Shown here: positions 1 through 8,407 of the stretch, piece after piece | Numbering within the stretch: the first letter of the stretch is position 1 | How the letters are laid out: every line of letters starts with the position of its first letter | Assembly (NCBI GenBank): GCA_003134505.1 | Contig: PLBK01000030.1 | Location: 1-37,223 of the forward strand | Direction of reading: 5' to 3' | Source: Actinomycetota bacterium | Lineage (GTDB): Bacteria; Actinomycetota; Thermoleophilia; Gaiellales; Gaiellaceae | DNA length: 37,223 nt | Notes under the pieces: generated by a model | Seen by the model: only the letters and a program-made list of their open reading frames with translations | What the model was told of the DNA's origin: nothing | Database searches by the model: none | Position numbers and translations under genes: made by a program

Positions 1-97
1 GCACCGAGTCGCCGGAGTCGATCGTCAGCGCCGGCTCGAGGTCGCGCGAGAAATGCCCGTGGAGGGTGCGGCGTGACAGCGGAAGCTCGTGGATCAA
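1..97 (-). CDS. Acetamidase/formamidase-family protein, N-terminal fragment (runs off the window)
   Basis: The frame reads from a TTG at 97 down to the window edge and gives 32 residues containing TLHGHFSRDLEPALTIDSGD. The H-x-H-F-S-x-D-L-x-P-x-L-T-I-x-S-G-D pattern is the N-terminal signature of the acetamidase/formamidase family, enzymes that release ammonia from short amides. A GGAG ribosome-binding site lies 6 bases upstream of the TTG. The gene starts 23 bases after the stop of the DUF2207/E1-beta reading frame and points the same way, so the two are probably cotranscribed. Only the first tenth of the protein is visible, so no catalytic residue can be judged and the substrate is unknown. 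Confidence 0.6.
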   Translation of the reverse strand, partial: MIHELPLSRRTLHGHFSRDLEPALTIDSGDSV

Positions 98-120
98 CTG
101 TTGCTCCGACTCCGTCGAGC

Positions 121-2565
121 CTAGGTCGGTACCAGCTTGCGCACGGCGGCGGACACCCGCTCGACCGAGGGCATGTACGCGTCCTCGATCGTCCAGTACG
201 GGTACGGCACGTCGTAGCCCGTGACGCGCAGCACGGGGCCCTGCAGGTCGAAGATCGCGCGCTCGGCGATCAACGCGGCGAGCTCTGCGCCGAAGCCTGC
301 GGTGCGCGGCGCCTCGTGCACGATCACGACGCGGCCCGTCTTCGCGACCGAGGCGAGGATCGTCTCCTCGTCCAGCGGGCGAAGCGAGCGAATGTCGATC
401 ACCTCGCACGACACGTCGAGCGCGTCGGCCGTCAGCTCGCACACATTGACCATCGCGCCGTAGGCGATCAGCGTCACATCGGTTCCTTCGCGCGCGATGC
501 GCGCCTTGCCGATCGGCACGACGTGATCGCCTGCGGGCATCTCTTCCTTGATGCGGCGATAGAGATACTTGTGCTCGAAAAAGAGCACCGGATCATCGTC
601 GCGGATCGCGGCCTTCAGCAATCCCTTCGCATCCGACGCCGTGGCAGGATAGACGATCTTGAGTCCCGGCGTGTGCAGGAACGCGGCCTCGGGATTCTGC
701 GAGTGGAACGGGCCGCCGGAGAAGCCGCCGCCGGAGCCGCTCGAGCTCGGCGGTGAGAGCGCGGAGCCGAAGCCGGCCGAGAGATCGCCGATCGCGAGCG
801 CGGTCGGGCCCGAGCCGAGATCGCCGTACGGCGTGATCCAGTAGATCCGGCTCTGGTCGTGCAGCTCCTTCGGCATCCGGAGCTGGGCGCCCTGGAGGAC
901 GCGCTCGGCGATCCCGAACGCGATTCCGTAGACGAGGAACTTCTCCCAGAGCTGCAGCGTCGCCGGCGGCGCGTCCTTCAGGCGCGGGAAGTCGGTCAGG
1001 TAGTGGCGGAACGCCTGCCAGCGCTCGGCCTCGGTCTGGCCGGCCTTCGTCCGCCGCCGCCACACCTTCGCGTGCAGGAAGGCGAAGAAGAGCGCGGCCG
1101 CGTTGACGGCCATGCAGATGCCGATCGCGAGGAGCACGATGTCCGTCCAGCGAGGCGCGGTGCCGCGCCAGCGCGAGGCCGGGATGGCGATCAGCACGAT
1201 CGCGGCGACGACGAATCCGGCGATCGCGACCCAGAGGGCGAGCAGGCCGGAGCCCACGTACCAGTGCCTCGCGTTGATCGCGCTCTGAACGTGGGACTTG
1301 AAGCTCGTGAAGCGCTGGCTGTTCTCGGTCCGGTCGGCCTTGATCCGGTCGCGCATGTTGGACAGGCGCTCCGGCCCGCCTGCGAGCACGGCGTTGAAGA
1401 CGGCGGCGACCGACTGCTCGTAGGGCTCGAGCGCGATCGTCTGGTCGCCGGTCGAGAGCTCGAGGTCGGCGACCTGCTCCTTCTTCAGCCCGCCCCACTG
1501 ATCATGCTCGGTCGTCACCGGCGTCGACTTGTAGTAGCCGCGGCGGATCAGATCGAATAGCGTCGCCGTGAACTCGAGCGACCCGGGCTCGGTTCCCTGG
1601 CGCAGGAGCGGCGGCACGAGCGCCGGCTGGCTGTCGGTCGGCGGCTCCTGCTCGTACTCGCGGTCGTAGTCCACCTTCCGCTCGCGGCCGAACACGAGCC
1701 AGATCAGCCCGATGATCAGCAGCGCCGGGGCGAGCCCGATCGCGAGCAGATAGCCGGCCGTGCGCAACGCGTGGTGCTTGGCGTCGTCGATCTGCGCCTG
1801 GTTGTCGAGGTAGGACTGCTCGTCGGCCGTCTCCTGGGCCTGGATCTTGGCGAGGCCCGGCCCGGCCACCACCTTCGCGCCCGCGGTGGACGTGAGCAGG
1901 CTCCGGGGGAAGACCACCCGGAGCTCGACGAACTGGTGGGCCGGAACGTCCACGGCCTGAAGCGTCGCCTGGGTCGGGAATCGTGCCGTGACGCCATTCA
2001 CCCAGCGCGGATGGCCGTACACGCGGTAGCGCGGGCCGAGTTGCGTCGGGCCGGGAAGCTGCATCGTCGCCGAGAGCCTGCTGAGCGACGTCTTCCACTC
2101 GCCGCCCCAGACCTGCAGGTCGACATCGACGACGTCGCTGTAGGCGACCGCGAGCCCGCGGAAGCGATACGAGATCGTGAAGGTGCGCTGCTCGTCGGAG
2201 GCCGAGTAGTGCCAGACGATCCTGACCTTGTTCGAATCGCGCTCCACACCGAACTTGCCCGCCGTGTCGATGCTGCCGAGCTTCGTGTTGCCGCCGGGCG
2301 AGTACGGCTGCCCGTTCTCCGACACGGACACGTGGTCGATCGACTCGCCCTGGCGGAGAGGGATGTCGCGATAGGCGCCGCTGAACGAGCCGTAGAAGAA
2401 GAAGCTGATGTCCTCGCGCACGAGCAGCGATCCGTCCTTCTCGATCCGGACGCCGACGTTCGCCTGCGTCAGCGAATACGACTTGGCGAGCGCCTGGGGC
2501 GCGACGACCAGCGCGGCAACCGCCGCGAGGACGATGCCGAGGAGAGCGAGGCGTGGACGGGTCAG
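121..2565 (-). CDS. DUF2207 membrane protein fused in frame to the C-terminal part of a 2-oxoacid dehydrogenase E1-beta subunit (chimeric frame)
   Basis: The frame has two unrelated parts. The first ~615 residues are a DUF2207 protein: an export signal ([17 protein letters not shown], then PQALA), a beta-rich extracellular domain, a membrane segment ([20 protein letters not shown]), a cytoplasmic region, two more membrane segments and a Gly/Ser-rich tail ([12 protein letters not shown]). The last ~198 residues start at [13 protein letters not shown] and are the C-terminal part of an E1-beta subunit ([38 protein letters not shown] near the end). The N-terminal ~125 residues of E1-beta, with the TPP-contacting region, are absent, and no E1-alpha is nearby. 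The junction lies about 709-735, where both families are Gly-rich, so it may be a genomic deletion or an assembly join. The first conventional start (GTG at 2421) would cut off the signal peptide; the only in-frame candidate that keeps it is a CTG at 2565 overlapping the lemA stop. Function as a whole is doubtful. Confidence 0.75.
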   Translation of the reverse strand: MTRPRLALLGIVLAAVAALVVAPQALAKSYSLTQANVGVRIEKDGSLLVREDISFFFYGSFSGAYRDIPLRQGESIDHVSVSENGQPYSPGGNTKLGSIDTAGKFGVERDSNKVRIVWHYSASDEQRTFTISYRFRGLAVAYSDVVDVDLQVWGGEWKTSLSRLSATMQLPGPTQLGPRYRVYGHPRWVNGVTARFPTQATLQAVDVPAHQFVELRVVFPRSLLTSTAGAKVVAGPGLAKIQAQETADEQSYLDNQAQIDDAKHHALRTAGYLLAIGLAPALLIIGLIWLVFGRERKVDYDREYEQEPPTDSQPALVPPLLRQGTEPGSLEFTATLFDLIRRGYYKSTPVTTEHDQWGGLKKEQVADLELSTGDQTIALEPYEQSVAAVFNAVLAGGPERLSNMRDRIKADRTENSQRFTSFKSHVQSAINARHWYVGSGLLALWVAIAGFVVAAIVLIAIPASRWRGTAPRWTDIVLLAIGICMAVNAAALFFAFLHAKVWRRRTKAGQTEAERWQAFRHYLTDFPRLKDAPPATLQLWEKFLVYGIAFGIAERVLQGAQLRMPKELHDQSRIYWITPYGDLGSGPTALAIGDLSAGFGSALSPPSSSGSGGGFSGGPFHSQNPEAAFLHTPGLKIVYPATASDAKGLLKAAIRDDDPVLFFEHKYLYRRIKEEMPAGDHVVPIGKARIAREGTDVTLIAYGAMVNVCELTADALDVSCEVIDIRSLRPLDEETILASVAKTGRVVIVHEAPRTAGFGAELAALIAERAIFDLQGPVLRVTGYDVPYPYWTIEDAYMPSVERVSAAVRKLVPT

Positions 2566-3236
2566 GACGCTGGAGGCGGCGGCGACTCTGGAGGCGGCGA
2601 CGGCTCCGCGGGCGGCGCGTCGAACGACACCGGTGGTGCTGACGAGTCCGCGGGCGGCGCCGCGAAGGACACCTGTGGCACCGCGCGGTCACCGTCGTCG
2701 GCCTGGAAGTACTCACGCGCCTGGAAGTTGAAGATGCCGGCGATGATGCTCGTCGGGAGTGTCTGGAGCGCGTTGTCGTAGGTGAGGACGGTGTCGTTGT
2801 AGACCTGGCGCGAGACGGCGATGTTCGACTCGGTCTCCGAGAGCTGCGCCTGCAGCTGCTGGAAGTTCTCGGTCGCGCGCAGCGTCGGGTAGTTCTCGGC
2901 GACCGCGAACAGCTTGCCGAGCGCCTGCGTGAGCACGTTCTCGGCCTGCGCCTGCGCCTGCGGGCCTTGCGCCTGCTGCGCGGCCGTGCGGGCCTGCGTC
3001 ACCTCGTCGAACGTCCCGCGCTCGTGCGCGGCGTAGCCCTTGACCGTCTCGACCAGGTTCGGGATCAGGTCGTGCCGCCGCTTGAGCTGCACGTCCACCT
3101 GCGCCCACGCGTTCTGCGCGCGGTTGCGCTTGCGGACGAGCCCGTTGTACATCCCGACGAAGATGAACAGGAAGAGCCCGACGATCGCCGCGATGACGAC
3201 GCCGATGATCAGTCCGGAGCTGACTGCGAGAACCAT
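2562..3236 (-). CDS. lemA: LemA family membrane protein
   Basis: A 224-residue protein with one N-terminal membrane segment (about residues 8-28, [20 protein letters not shown]) followed by the LemA signature [20 protein letters not shown] and [19 protein letters not shown], then long amphipathic helices rich in Ala and Gln (about 75-175). The last ~40 residues are Pro-rich and probably unstructured. LemA proteins are inner-membrane proteins with a long helical domain; their molecular role is poorly known, and they are often encoded next to DUF2207 proteins, as here, where the two frames overlap by four bases. A TAGGGT box ends 6 bases before the ATG, so lemA may have its own leaderless promoter although the methyltransferase gene ends only 9 bases upstream. 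Confidence 0.9.
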   Translation of the reverse strand: MVLAVSSGLIIGVVIAAIVGLFLFIFVGMYNGLVRKRNRAQNAWAQVDVQLKRRHDLIPNLVETVKGYAAHERGTFDEVTQARTAAQQAQGPQAQAQAENVLTQALGKLFAVAENYPTLRATENFQQLQAQLSETESNIAVSRQVYNDTVLTYDNALQTLPTSIIAGIFNFQAREYFQADDGDRAVPQVSFAAPPADSSAPPVSFDAPPAEPSPPPESPPPPAS

Positions 3237-3242
3237 GCCCGA

Positions 3243-3248
3243 ACCCTA
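3243..3248 (-). promoter_or_regulatory. Probable -10 box of lemA (leaderless)
   Basis: TAGGGT on the minus strand, 6 bases before the lemA ATG at 3236. The first three bases of the box are the stop codon of the methyltransferase gene. Confidence 0.45.
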
Positions 3249-4013
3249 CAACGGGTCGGGACTTCGCGCGACCCAGATCGTGTCCTCGCCGTCGCGGTAG
3301 GGGCTGCGGTCGAACCAGCCGTAGCAGGCTTCGACCTCGAGGCCGGCTCGCTCGAGCAGCTCGGCCCACTCCGGCGGCGAGATCCACGCGAGCTTCATCG
3401 TCGCCTCGCCTGCCGTCCCGCGCACCGAGAGCGTCAGCGTGCGGCGCAGCTCGTCCCAGTCGGCCCGCTCGAAGATGCCCGGCTCGCGCTCCAGCCAGCG
3501 CCCGTGCGTCTCGGCGATGTCCCGCGCGCCGGGGGCGAAGACGTCGAACACGAGCCGGCCGCCGGGCTCGAGCAGAGAGCGCGCGGCTCGAAGCGCGTGC
3601 AGGCGCTCGTCGTCGGTCGGGAGGTGCAGGTAGGCCCGGAACGGGCAGATCACGAGGCCGACGCGCTCGCCGACGGGAGGGTCGCACAGGTCGCCGAGCC
3701 GCAGGTCGACGAGAGCGGCGAGCCCGGCCAGTTCGACCTGCTCCCGGCAGACCTCGAGCATCCCCGGCGACGAGTCGACGCCGATCACGGGGATCCCTTC
3801 GGCGGCGATCGGCACGGCGATCCGCCCGGTGCCGACGCCGAGCTCGACGACCGGCCCGCCGTCCTTTCTGGCCTCGTCCACGTAGAAGGGCACGTCCTCG
3901 GTCACGCTGCGGCTCCACGGGTCGTAGAGCCGCGCGATCGCGTCGTATGCGCTCTGGGGGACGCTGCTAGATTCGCTCGATGAGCTGGGCAAGTGACTAT
4001 CTCGATGAAGCAC
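3246..4013 (-). CDS. Class I SAM-dependent methyltransferase
   Basis: A 255-residue protein with a Rossmann-type methyltransferase fold. Motif I is VVELGVGTGRIAVPIA (residues 55-70), followed by IGVDSSPGML (the acidic residue that binds the SAM ribose), LRLGDL, and FRAYLHLPTDDERLHALRAA around motif IV. The helix YDAIARLYDPW before motif I is usual in this group of small-molecule methyltransferases. The substrate cannot be read from the sequence. The GTG at 4013 is preceded by TACGAT with an 8-base gap, which supports this start; it gives a Ser-rich 17-residue leader and makes the gene overlap the divergent pheS by 34 bases. A TTG at 3992 is the alternative. Confidence 0.85.
   Translation of the reverse strand: MLHRDSHLPSSSSESSSVPQSAYDAIARLYDPWSRSVTEDVPFYVDEARKDGGPVVELGVGTGRIAVPIAAEGIPVIGVDSSPGMLEVCREQVELAGLAALVDLRLGDLCDPPVGERVGLVICPFRAYLHLPTDDERLHALRAARSLLEPGGRLVFDVFAPGARDIAETHGRWLEREPGIFERADWDELRRTLTLSVRGTAGEATMKLAWISPPEWAELLERAGLEVEACYGWFDRSPYRDGEDTIWVARSPDPL
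3968..3973 (+). promoter_or_regulatory. Probable -10 box of pheS (leaderless)
   Basis: TAGATT, 6 bases before the pheS ATG at 3980. It lies inside the coding region of the divergent methyltransferase gene. Confidence 0.5.
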
Positions 4014-4984
4014 GCGCCGCCATCGTAGGTGCGGGCTCGCTCCAGGACTTGGAGCAGCTTCGAGTGGGCTACCTCGGCCGTAAGAGCCCGCTGACTCTCC
4101 GTTTGCGCGAAGCGGCTCAGCTGGAGATCGAGGAACGGGCGGAGCTGAACCGCACGAAGATCCATCTCGAGGACCTGGTGAAGACCGCGCGCCGGGAGCT
4201 GGAGCGCGTCGCCATCGAGCGCGTGTACGCCGACAGCGCCGTCGACGTCACGCTGCCCGGCGATCCGGTTCCGCGCGGCCGGCTGCACCTGCTCACCCAG
4301 ATCCGGCGGGAGATCGAAGACATCTTCCTCGGCATGGGCTACGAGGTCTTCGAGGGCGACGAGGTCGTGGACGCCTGGAGCAACTTCGACGCCCTGACGA
4401 CCGATGCGGGACATCCGTCACGCTCGCAGAACGACACCTTCTACCTCTCCGAGGACGTGCTCCTCCGCACGCACACCTCGCCGGACCAGATCCGGCTGAT
4501 GGAAGCGCGGACGCCGCCCATCTACGCGATCATGCCCGGCCGGGTCTACCGCCGCGACACCCCGGACGCGACGCACTCGCCGACGTTCCTGCAGGTCGAG
4601 GCGCTGGTCGTCGACCGCGGGATCACGCTCGCCGACCTGAAGGGGACGGTGCTGCACTTCTTCCGGCAGCTGTTCGGGCCCGCACGCGAGGTGCGGATGC
4701 GGACGAGCTTCTTCCCGTTCACGGAGCCCTCGGTCGAGTTCGACGTGACCTGCTTCATCTGCGACGCGCAGGGTTGTCCCGTCTGCAAGCACTCGGGCTG
4801 GATCGAGATGGGCGGTGCCGGCTGGGTCGACCCGGACGTGTTCCGGAACGTCGGTGTCGACCCCGACGAGTGGTCCGGCTTCGCCTTCGGCCTCGGGATC
4901 GAGCGCATCGCCATGCTGAGGCACGGCCTGCCCGACCTGCGCCTGTTCTGGGAGAACGACCTCCGCGTGCTGGAGCAATTCTGA
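3980..4984 (+). CDS. pheS: Phenylalanine-tRNA ligase alpha subunit
   Basis: A 334-residue catalytic subunit of the (alpha-beta)2 class II synthetase that charges tRNA-Phe with phenylalanine. It has an N-terminal coiled coil (ELNRTKIHLEDLVKTARREL) that contacts tRNA, motif 2 (RRDTPDATHSPTFLQVEAL, about 180-200), the CxxC-type pair CFICDAQGCPVCKHSGWIE common in bacterial PheS, and motif 3 (FAFGLGIERIAML, about 300). Length is normal for the family. It is followed by pheT after 10 bases, the usual pheST operon. The ATG follows a -10-like box by 6 bases, leaving no room for a leader peptide or T-box. Confidence 0.97.
   Translation: MSWASDYLDEARAAIVGAGSLQDLEQLRVGYLGRKSPLTLRLREAAQLEIEERAELNRTKIHLEDLVKTARRELERVAIERVYADSAVDVTLPGDPVPRGRLHLLTQIRREIEDIFLGMGYEVFEGDEVVDAWSNFDALTTDAGHPSRSQNDTFYLSEDVLLRTHTSPDQIRLMEARTPPIYAIMPGRVYRRDTPDATHSPTFLQVEALVVDRGITLADLKGTVLHFFRQLFGPAREVRMRTSFFPFTEPSVEFDVTCFICDAQGCPVCKHSGWIEMGGAGWVDPDVFRNVGVDPDEWSGFAFGLGIERIAMLRHGLPDLRLFWENDLRVLEQF
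4022..4027 (-). promoter_or_regulatory. Possible -10 box of the methyltransferase gene (leaderless)
   Basis: TACGAT on the minus strand, 8 bases before the GTG at 4013. It lies inside the pheS coding region. Confidence 0.35.
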
Positions 4985-4994
4985 GGCCGGCGCT

Positions 4995-7286
4995 GTGAAA
5001 GTCCCCGTCTCCTGGCTACGCGAGTACGTCTCGTTCGACCTGCCCCTCGAGGAGCTCGGCCGCCGGCTCGTGTTCACGAGCTGCGAGGTCGACCGCATCG
5101 TCCCCCGCGGCGTGCCCGACGTCGACGGCAACCTCGATCGCTTCCGCGTCGGCCGCGTCCTCGAGGCGGTCAAGCACCCGAACGCCGACCGGCTGCAGCT
5201 CTGCCGCGTCGACGTGGGCGAGGGCGACGCGCGCCAGGTCGTGTGCGGCGGCTGGAACTTCGGCGCGGGAGCGACGGTCGCGGTCGCCCTCCCCGGCGCC
5301 CGCCTGGCGAACGGGCTCGAGCTCGAGCAGCGCAAGGTCCGTGGGGAGCTGTCGGACGGGATGATCCTGGCCGAGGACGAGATCGACCTCGGCACCGACC
5401 ACACCGGGATCATGCTGCTCGACTCGCAGCTCGAGCCGGGGACGCCGCTCGGCGACGTGTTGCCGCTCTCCGACGACGTGCTCGAGATCGAGACGGGCTA
5501 CAACCGGCCCGACCTCACCTCGGTCTACGGCATTGCCCGCGAGGTCTCGGCGCTGCTCGACGTCGACCTCGCGCCACCGCCGGGCCGCGACCCGGAGCGG
5601 GCGGGCGACGAGCCGGTCGACGTCCGGGTCGAGGACCTCGAGCGCTGCCCTCGCTACATCGGGCGCCTGTTCCGCTCGGTCGCGGTCGGGGAGTCGCCGC
5701 CGTGGCTGAAGGCACGGCTGCTCGGGGCGGGCATGCGGCCGATCTCCAACGTCGTCGACGTGACGAACTACGTGATGCTCGCGTTCGGCAGCCCGTTGCA
5801 CGCGTTCGACCACGCGAGGCTCGCCGAGGGGCGGATCGTCGTCCGCCGCGCCCGCGACGGCGAGCGCATCCGCACGCTGGACGGCACCGAGCGGTCGCTC
5901 ACCCCCGAGGAGCTCGTGATCGCCGACGCCGAGCGGCCTGTGGCCGTCGCCGGGATCATGGGCGGCGAGGAGACGGAGGTCTCCGCAGAGACGGAGACCG
6001 TGCTGCTCGAGGCCGCGAACTTCGAGCAGCTCGGGGTGCTGCGGAGCGGCGAGCGGCTCCGTGTCCGCTCGGAGGCGCAGACGCGCTGGGAGAAGGGTGT
6101 GGCACCTGAGCTCGCCGAGCAGGCCGCCGTCTACGCGACGCAGCTCCTCGTCGAGCTGGCCGGCGCGCGCTGGACGGGCGACGCCGACGTCAAGGGGGCG
6201 TTTCCCGAGCGGCCGGTCGTCCGCCTGCGGCCCGAGCGCGCCGAGCAGGTCGTCGGCATCCCGATCCCGGCCGACGAGCAGCGCCGGCGGCTGATGCGGC
6301 TCGGCTTCGAGGTGTCGGACGACTGGAATGTCCTCGTCCCTGCCTGGCGCGCGAGCGACGTGCGGCGCGAGATCGACCTCGTCGAGGAGGTGGCGCGCTT
6401 CCGGCTCGAGGAGGTGCCGCCGACGATGCCCGAGCGGACGGCGATGTTCGGCCGGCTGACGCACGAGCAGCGGCTGCGGCGGGCCGTCTCGGACGTGCTC
6501 GCGGGCTGCGGCTTCGTCGAGGCGTACACGTACTCGCTCCAACCGTCCGACCCCGACCCGTCGGCGCTCGTCCTGCCCGTGCCCCTGTCCGAGCAGCAAC
6601 GCGTGCTGCGGACGACGATGCTGTTCGGCCTGGTCCGTGCCGCGCAGCACAACGTCGACGTGGGGAACGAGGACGTGGCGCTGTTCGAGCTCGCCCACGT
6701 CTACCTTCCGACCGACGGGGCGCTGCCGCTCGAGCCGTGGCGGCTCGGGGGGATCGCCCGCGGCGGCTTCTTCCGGGTCAAGGGGGTCGTCGAGCAGGTC
6801 TTCTCGATGCTGAAGGAGGAGCCGCGCTTCACGGCCGCTGCGCACCCGTTCATGGCCTCGCCGGCGTGCGCGTCCGTCCAGGGCGGCTGGGTCGCGCAGC
6901 TCGACCCGCGGCTCCTCGAGGGCGAGTGGGCGGCCTTCGAGCTCGATCTCGCCGAGCTCTTCGCCCAGGTGCCCGAGCGCATCCTCTACGACGACGTGAT
7001 CACCTTCCCGTCGGTCAAGGAGGATCTCGCGTTCGTGGTCGACGAGGCGGTGCCGGCGGGCGAGCTGATCGCGGCGGCACGCGACGCCGCAGGCCCCGAG
7101 CTCCGCGAGATGCGCGTGTTCGACGTCTACCGGGGCGAGCAGGTCGGGCCGGGGAAGAAGTCGGTCGCGTTCTCGGTCGTCTTCCAGTCGCCGGAACGGA
7201 CACTGGCGGATGATGACGCGGCCGTCCTGCGCGGCCGGATCGTCACGACGCTCCGCGAGCGCCTCGGCGCCGAGCTGCGCGGCTAG
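4995..7286 (+). CDS. pheT: Phenylalanine-tRNA ligase beta subunit
   Basis: A 763-residue protein, a little shorter than the usual ~790. Domains in order: the N-terminal helix (MKVPVSWLREYVSFDLPLEE), the EMAP/OB tRNA-binding domain (VKHPNADRLQLCRVDVGEG; CGGWNF), the B3/B4 editing domain (GAGMRPISNVVDVTNYVMLA; SPLHAFDHARL; VAGIMGGEETEV) that hydrolyses mischarged Tyr-tRNA-Phe, the B5 DNA-binding-like domain (VPAWRASDVRREIDLVEEVAR), a catalytic-like core, and a C-terminal FDX-ACB anticodon-binding domain (FPSVKEDLAFVVDEAV; FDVYRGEQVGPGKKSVAFSV). The GTG start is used. It works as a complex with the pheS product. Confidence 0.97.
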   Translation: MKVPVSWLREYVSFDLPLEELGRRLVFTSCEVDRIVPRGVPDVDGNLDRFRVGRVLEAVKHPNADRLQLCRVDVGEGDARQVVCGGWNFGAGATVAVALPGARLANGLELEQRKVRGELSDGMILAEDEIDLGTDHTGIMLLDSQLEPGTPLGDVLPLSDDVLEIETGYNRPDLTSVYGIAREVSALLDVDLAPPPGRDPERAGDEPVDVRVEDLERCPRYIGRLFRSVAVGESPPWLKARLLGAGMRPISNVVDVTNYVMLAFGSPLHAFDHARLAEGRIVVRRARDGERIRTLDGTERSLTPEELVIADAERPVAVAGIMGGEETEVSAETETVLLEAANFEQLGVLRSGERLRVRSEAQTRWEKGVAPELAEQAAVYATQLLVELAGARWTGDADVKGAFPERPVVRLRPERAEQVVGIPIPADEQRRRLMRLGFEVSDDWNVLVPAWRASDVRREIDLVEEVARFRLEEVPPTMPERTAMFGRLTHEQRLRRAVSDVLAGCGFVEAYTYSLQPSDPDPSALVLPVPLSEQQRVLRTTMLFGLVRAAQHNVDVGNEDVALFELAHVYLPTDGALPLEPWRLGGIARGGFFRVKGVVEQVFSMLKEEPRFTAAAHPFMASPACASVQGGWVAQLDPRLLEGEWAAFELDLAELFAQVPERILYDDVITFPSVKEDLAFVVDEAVPAGELIAAARDAAGPELREMRVFDVYRGEQVGPGKKSVAFSVVFQSPERTLADDDAAVLRGRIVTTLRERLGAELRG

Positions 7287-7304
7287 GTGTTCGTGAGGAC
7301 ACCT
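7285..7304 (+). terminator. Small hairpin just after pheT
   Basis: AGGTGT and ACACCT form a perfect 6-base-pair stem with an 8-base loop, starting inside the pheT stop codon. There is no U tract, so intrinsic termination is uncertain. Confidence 0.25.
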
Positions 7305-7339
7305 GAAGATCGCGCCCGGCACGGTTCGAGACCTCTGCA

Positions 7340-7345
7340 TACGAT
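7340..7345 (+). promoter_or_regulatory. Possible -10 box of argR, inside an ARG-box-like sequence
   Basis: TACGAT, 9 bases before the argR ATG. It lies within TGCATACGATTCA (7336-7348), which resembles two ARG-box half-sites but with a spacer one base shorter than the enteric consensus, so autoregulation by ArgR is only a possibility. Confidence 0.3.
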
Positions 7346-7354
7346 TCACCCGCT

Positions 7355-7828
7355 ATGCAGATCGACCGTGAGCTGGGGAAGCGCGAGCGGCTGCGCCTGA
7401 TCGGCAGCCTCGTCACGCGGAAGCGGATCGGCACGCAGCTCGAGCTCCGCGACGCGCTGGCCGCGGCGGGCTGCCGAGTGACCCAGGCGACGATCTCGCG
7501 CGACATCCGTGAGCTCGGGCTCGAGAAGGGAAAGGACTCGCTCGGACGGCCGCGCTACGTCGCGCCGCACCGCGCGCGCCGGGTCGATCCACGCGAGGCT
7601 CTCGCCGGCGTGCTCGGTCAGTTCGCGCGACACGCGACGGCCGCCGAGAACCTCGTCGTGCTCGCCGCCGAGCTCGGCACCGCGCCCGCGATCGCACGCG
7701 CGCTCGACCGTCTCGAGCACAGGCTCGTCGTCGGAACGGTCGCCGGCGACGACACCGTGCTCGTGATCACGAAGACCGCCGCCGACGCGCGGTCGCTCGC
7801 ACGTGAGCTGTCACCGCTGATCGGCTAG
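7355..7828 (+). CDS. argR: Arginine repressor ArgR
   Basis: A 157-residue protein with the two ArgR domains. The N-terminal winged helix carries TQLELRDALAAAGCRVTQAT followed by SRDIRELGL, including the DNA-contacting Ser48-Arg49. The C-terminal hexamerisation and arginine-binding domain carries GTAPAIARALDRL and VVGTVAGDDTVLV, the DD pair being the L-arginine ligand. It represses arginine biosynthesis genes when arginine is plentiful. Here it is not linked to arg genes but follows pheT, so it probably acts in trans. It is monocistronic, and the gene downstream faces it. Confidence 0.95.
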   Translation: MQIDRELGKRERLRLIGSLVTRKRIGTQLELRDALAAAGCRVTQATISRDIRELGLEKGKDSLGRPRYVAPHRARRVDPREALAGVLGQFARHATAAENLVVLAAELGTAPAIARALDRLEHRLVVGTVAGDDTVLVITKTAADARSLARELSPLIG

Positions 7829-7935
7829 ATGGGTGATGCCACGATCTCGCGCGCTCGGCTGCGCGATCTGGCCTGTCTGGGCCGCTCACGCCTGCTGGAT
7901 GCCGCCGGAGCCGGCCCCCACCAGGCGTGAGCTTC

Positions 7936-7950
7936 ACGGCGCCGCGCCGT
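7936..7950. terminator. Hairpin 1 between convergent genes
   Basis: ACGGCG and CGCCGT form a 6-base-pair stem around CCG. It lies between the ends of argR (plus) and the PRC-barrel gene (minus). No T tract follows on either strand. Confidence 0.3.
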
Positions 7951-7952
7951 CA

Positions 7953-7972
7953 CCGATACGCCCGCGTATCGG
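7953..7972. terminator. Hairpin 2 between convergent genes
   Basis: CCGATACG and CGTATCGG form a perfect 8-base-pair stem with a CCCG loop, two bases after hairpin 1. It may be a bidirectional terminator or a protein-binding palindrome; no T tract is present. The rest of the 7829-8044 gap holds nothing I recognise. Confidence 0.35.
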
Positions 7973-8044
7973 CAACGTCCCGTCGCCGCGCCCCAGAGCA
8001 GCCAGCTCGCGCCCCGAGGAGCACGATCTCATGGCATCAACCAT

Positions 8045-8407
8045 CTATCGGCGGCGGCCGAACAGGTCCTTGCCCGCCTGCCGCAGCCGGCCCCCGAAGC
8101 CGCCGCCCTGGTCCGCGCGCCAGGTGGTGACCTTCGGCTCCGTGTAGTCCGGGAGGCTCGCGGCCTCCTCGGGGGTCAGGTCGGTCTCGACCCGGTCGGG
8201 CCAGATGCCCTTGACCCGCTCGGACGCGATGTAGTGGCTCGTGCCGCGTCGTGCGTGGGTGAGGACGAGCCCGTCGAAGATGTCCCTCTCCTTGTCGCCG
8301 GCCACCTCCTTGACGTGCCCCACCTCGCTTCCGTCGGCCGCGACGACCAGCGCACCGGCGTCGAGCGCGGTCCACGCAACCGGGTCCGGCTCGCCCGTCG
8401 AGTTCAC
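8045..8407 (-). CDS. PRC-barrel-like small protein
   Basis: A 120-residue protein. Residues about 10-70 read as a PRC-barrel-type beta domain: the pattern G-A-L-V-V-A-A-D-G-S-E-V-G-H-V-K-E-V is followed by DIFDGLVLTH and a short strand pair ending HYIASERVKGIW. The C-terminus is Gly/Arg-rich and basic (GGGFGGRLRQAGKDLFGRRR). PRC-barrels occur in ribosome-maturation, photosynthetic and stress proteins, so a precise role cannot be assigned. The GTG start overlaps the stop of the upstream gene in a GTGA, which indicates translational coupling with the duplicated protein encoded at 8404-9042. Confidence 0.7.
   Translation of the reverse strand: MNSTGEPDPVAWTALDAGALVVAADGSEVGHVKEVAGDKERDIFDGLVLTHARRGTSHYIASERVKGIWPDRVETDLTPEEAASLPDYTEPKVTTWRADQGGGFGGRLRQAGKDLFGRRR

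Noticed and set aside
73-756. Long plus-strand open frame at the left end.
   Set aside because: It is antisense to the E1-beta segment, is Arg-rich with no recognisable domain, and has the composition of a shadow frame.
7318-7345. GGTTCGAGACC resembling the T-loop of a tRNA between pheT and argR.
   Set aside because: The flanking bases do not form a T stem, and the 68-base gap is too short and lacks an acceptor stem, D arm and anticodon arm.
7336-7348. ARG-box-like TGCATACGATTCA before argR as a firm autoregulatory operator.
   Set aside because: The half-site spacing is one base short of the known consensus and there is no second box, so it is noted only as a possibility.
5016-7349. Very long minus-strand open frame opposite pheT (777 codons).
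   Set aside because: It is antisense to a clear pheT and is rich in Arg, Asp, His and Leu as expected for the complementary frame of GC-rich coding DNA.
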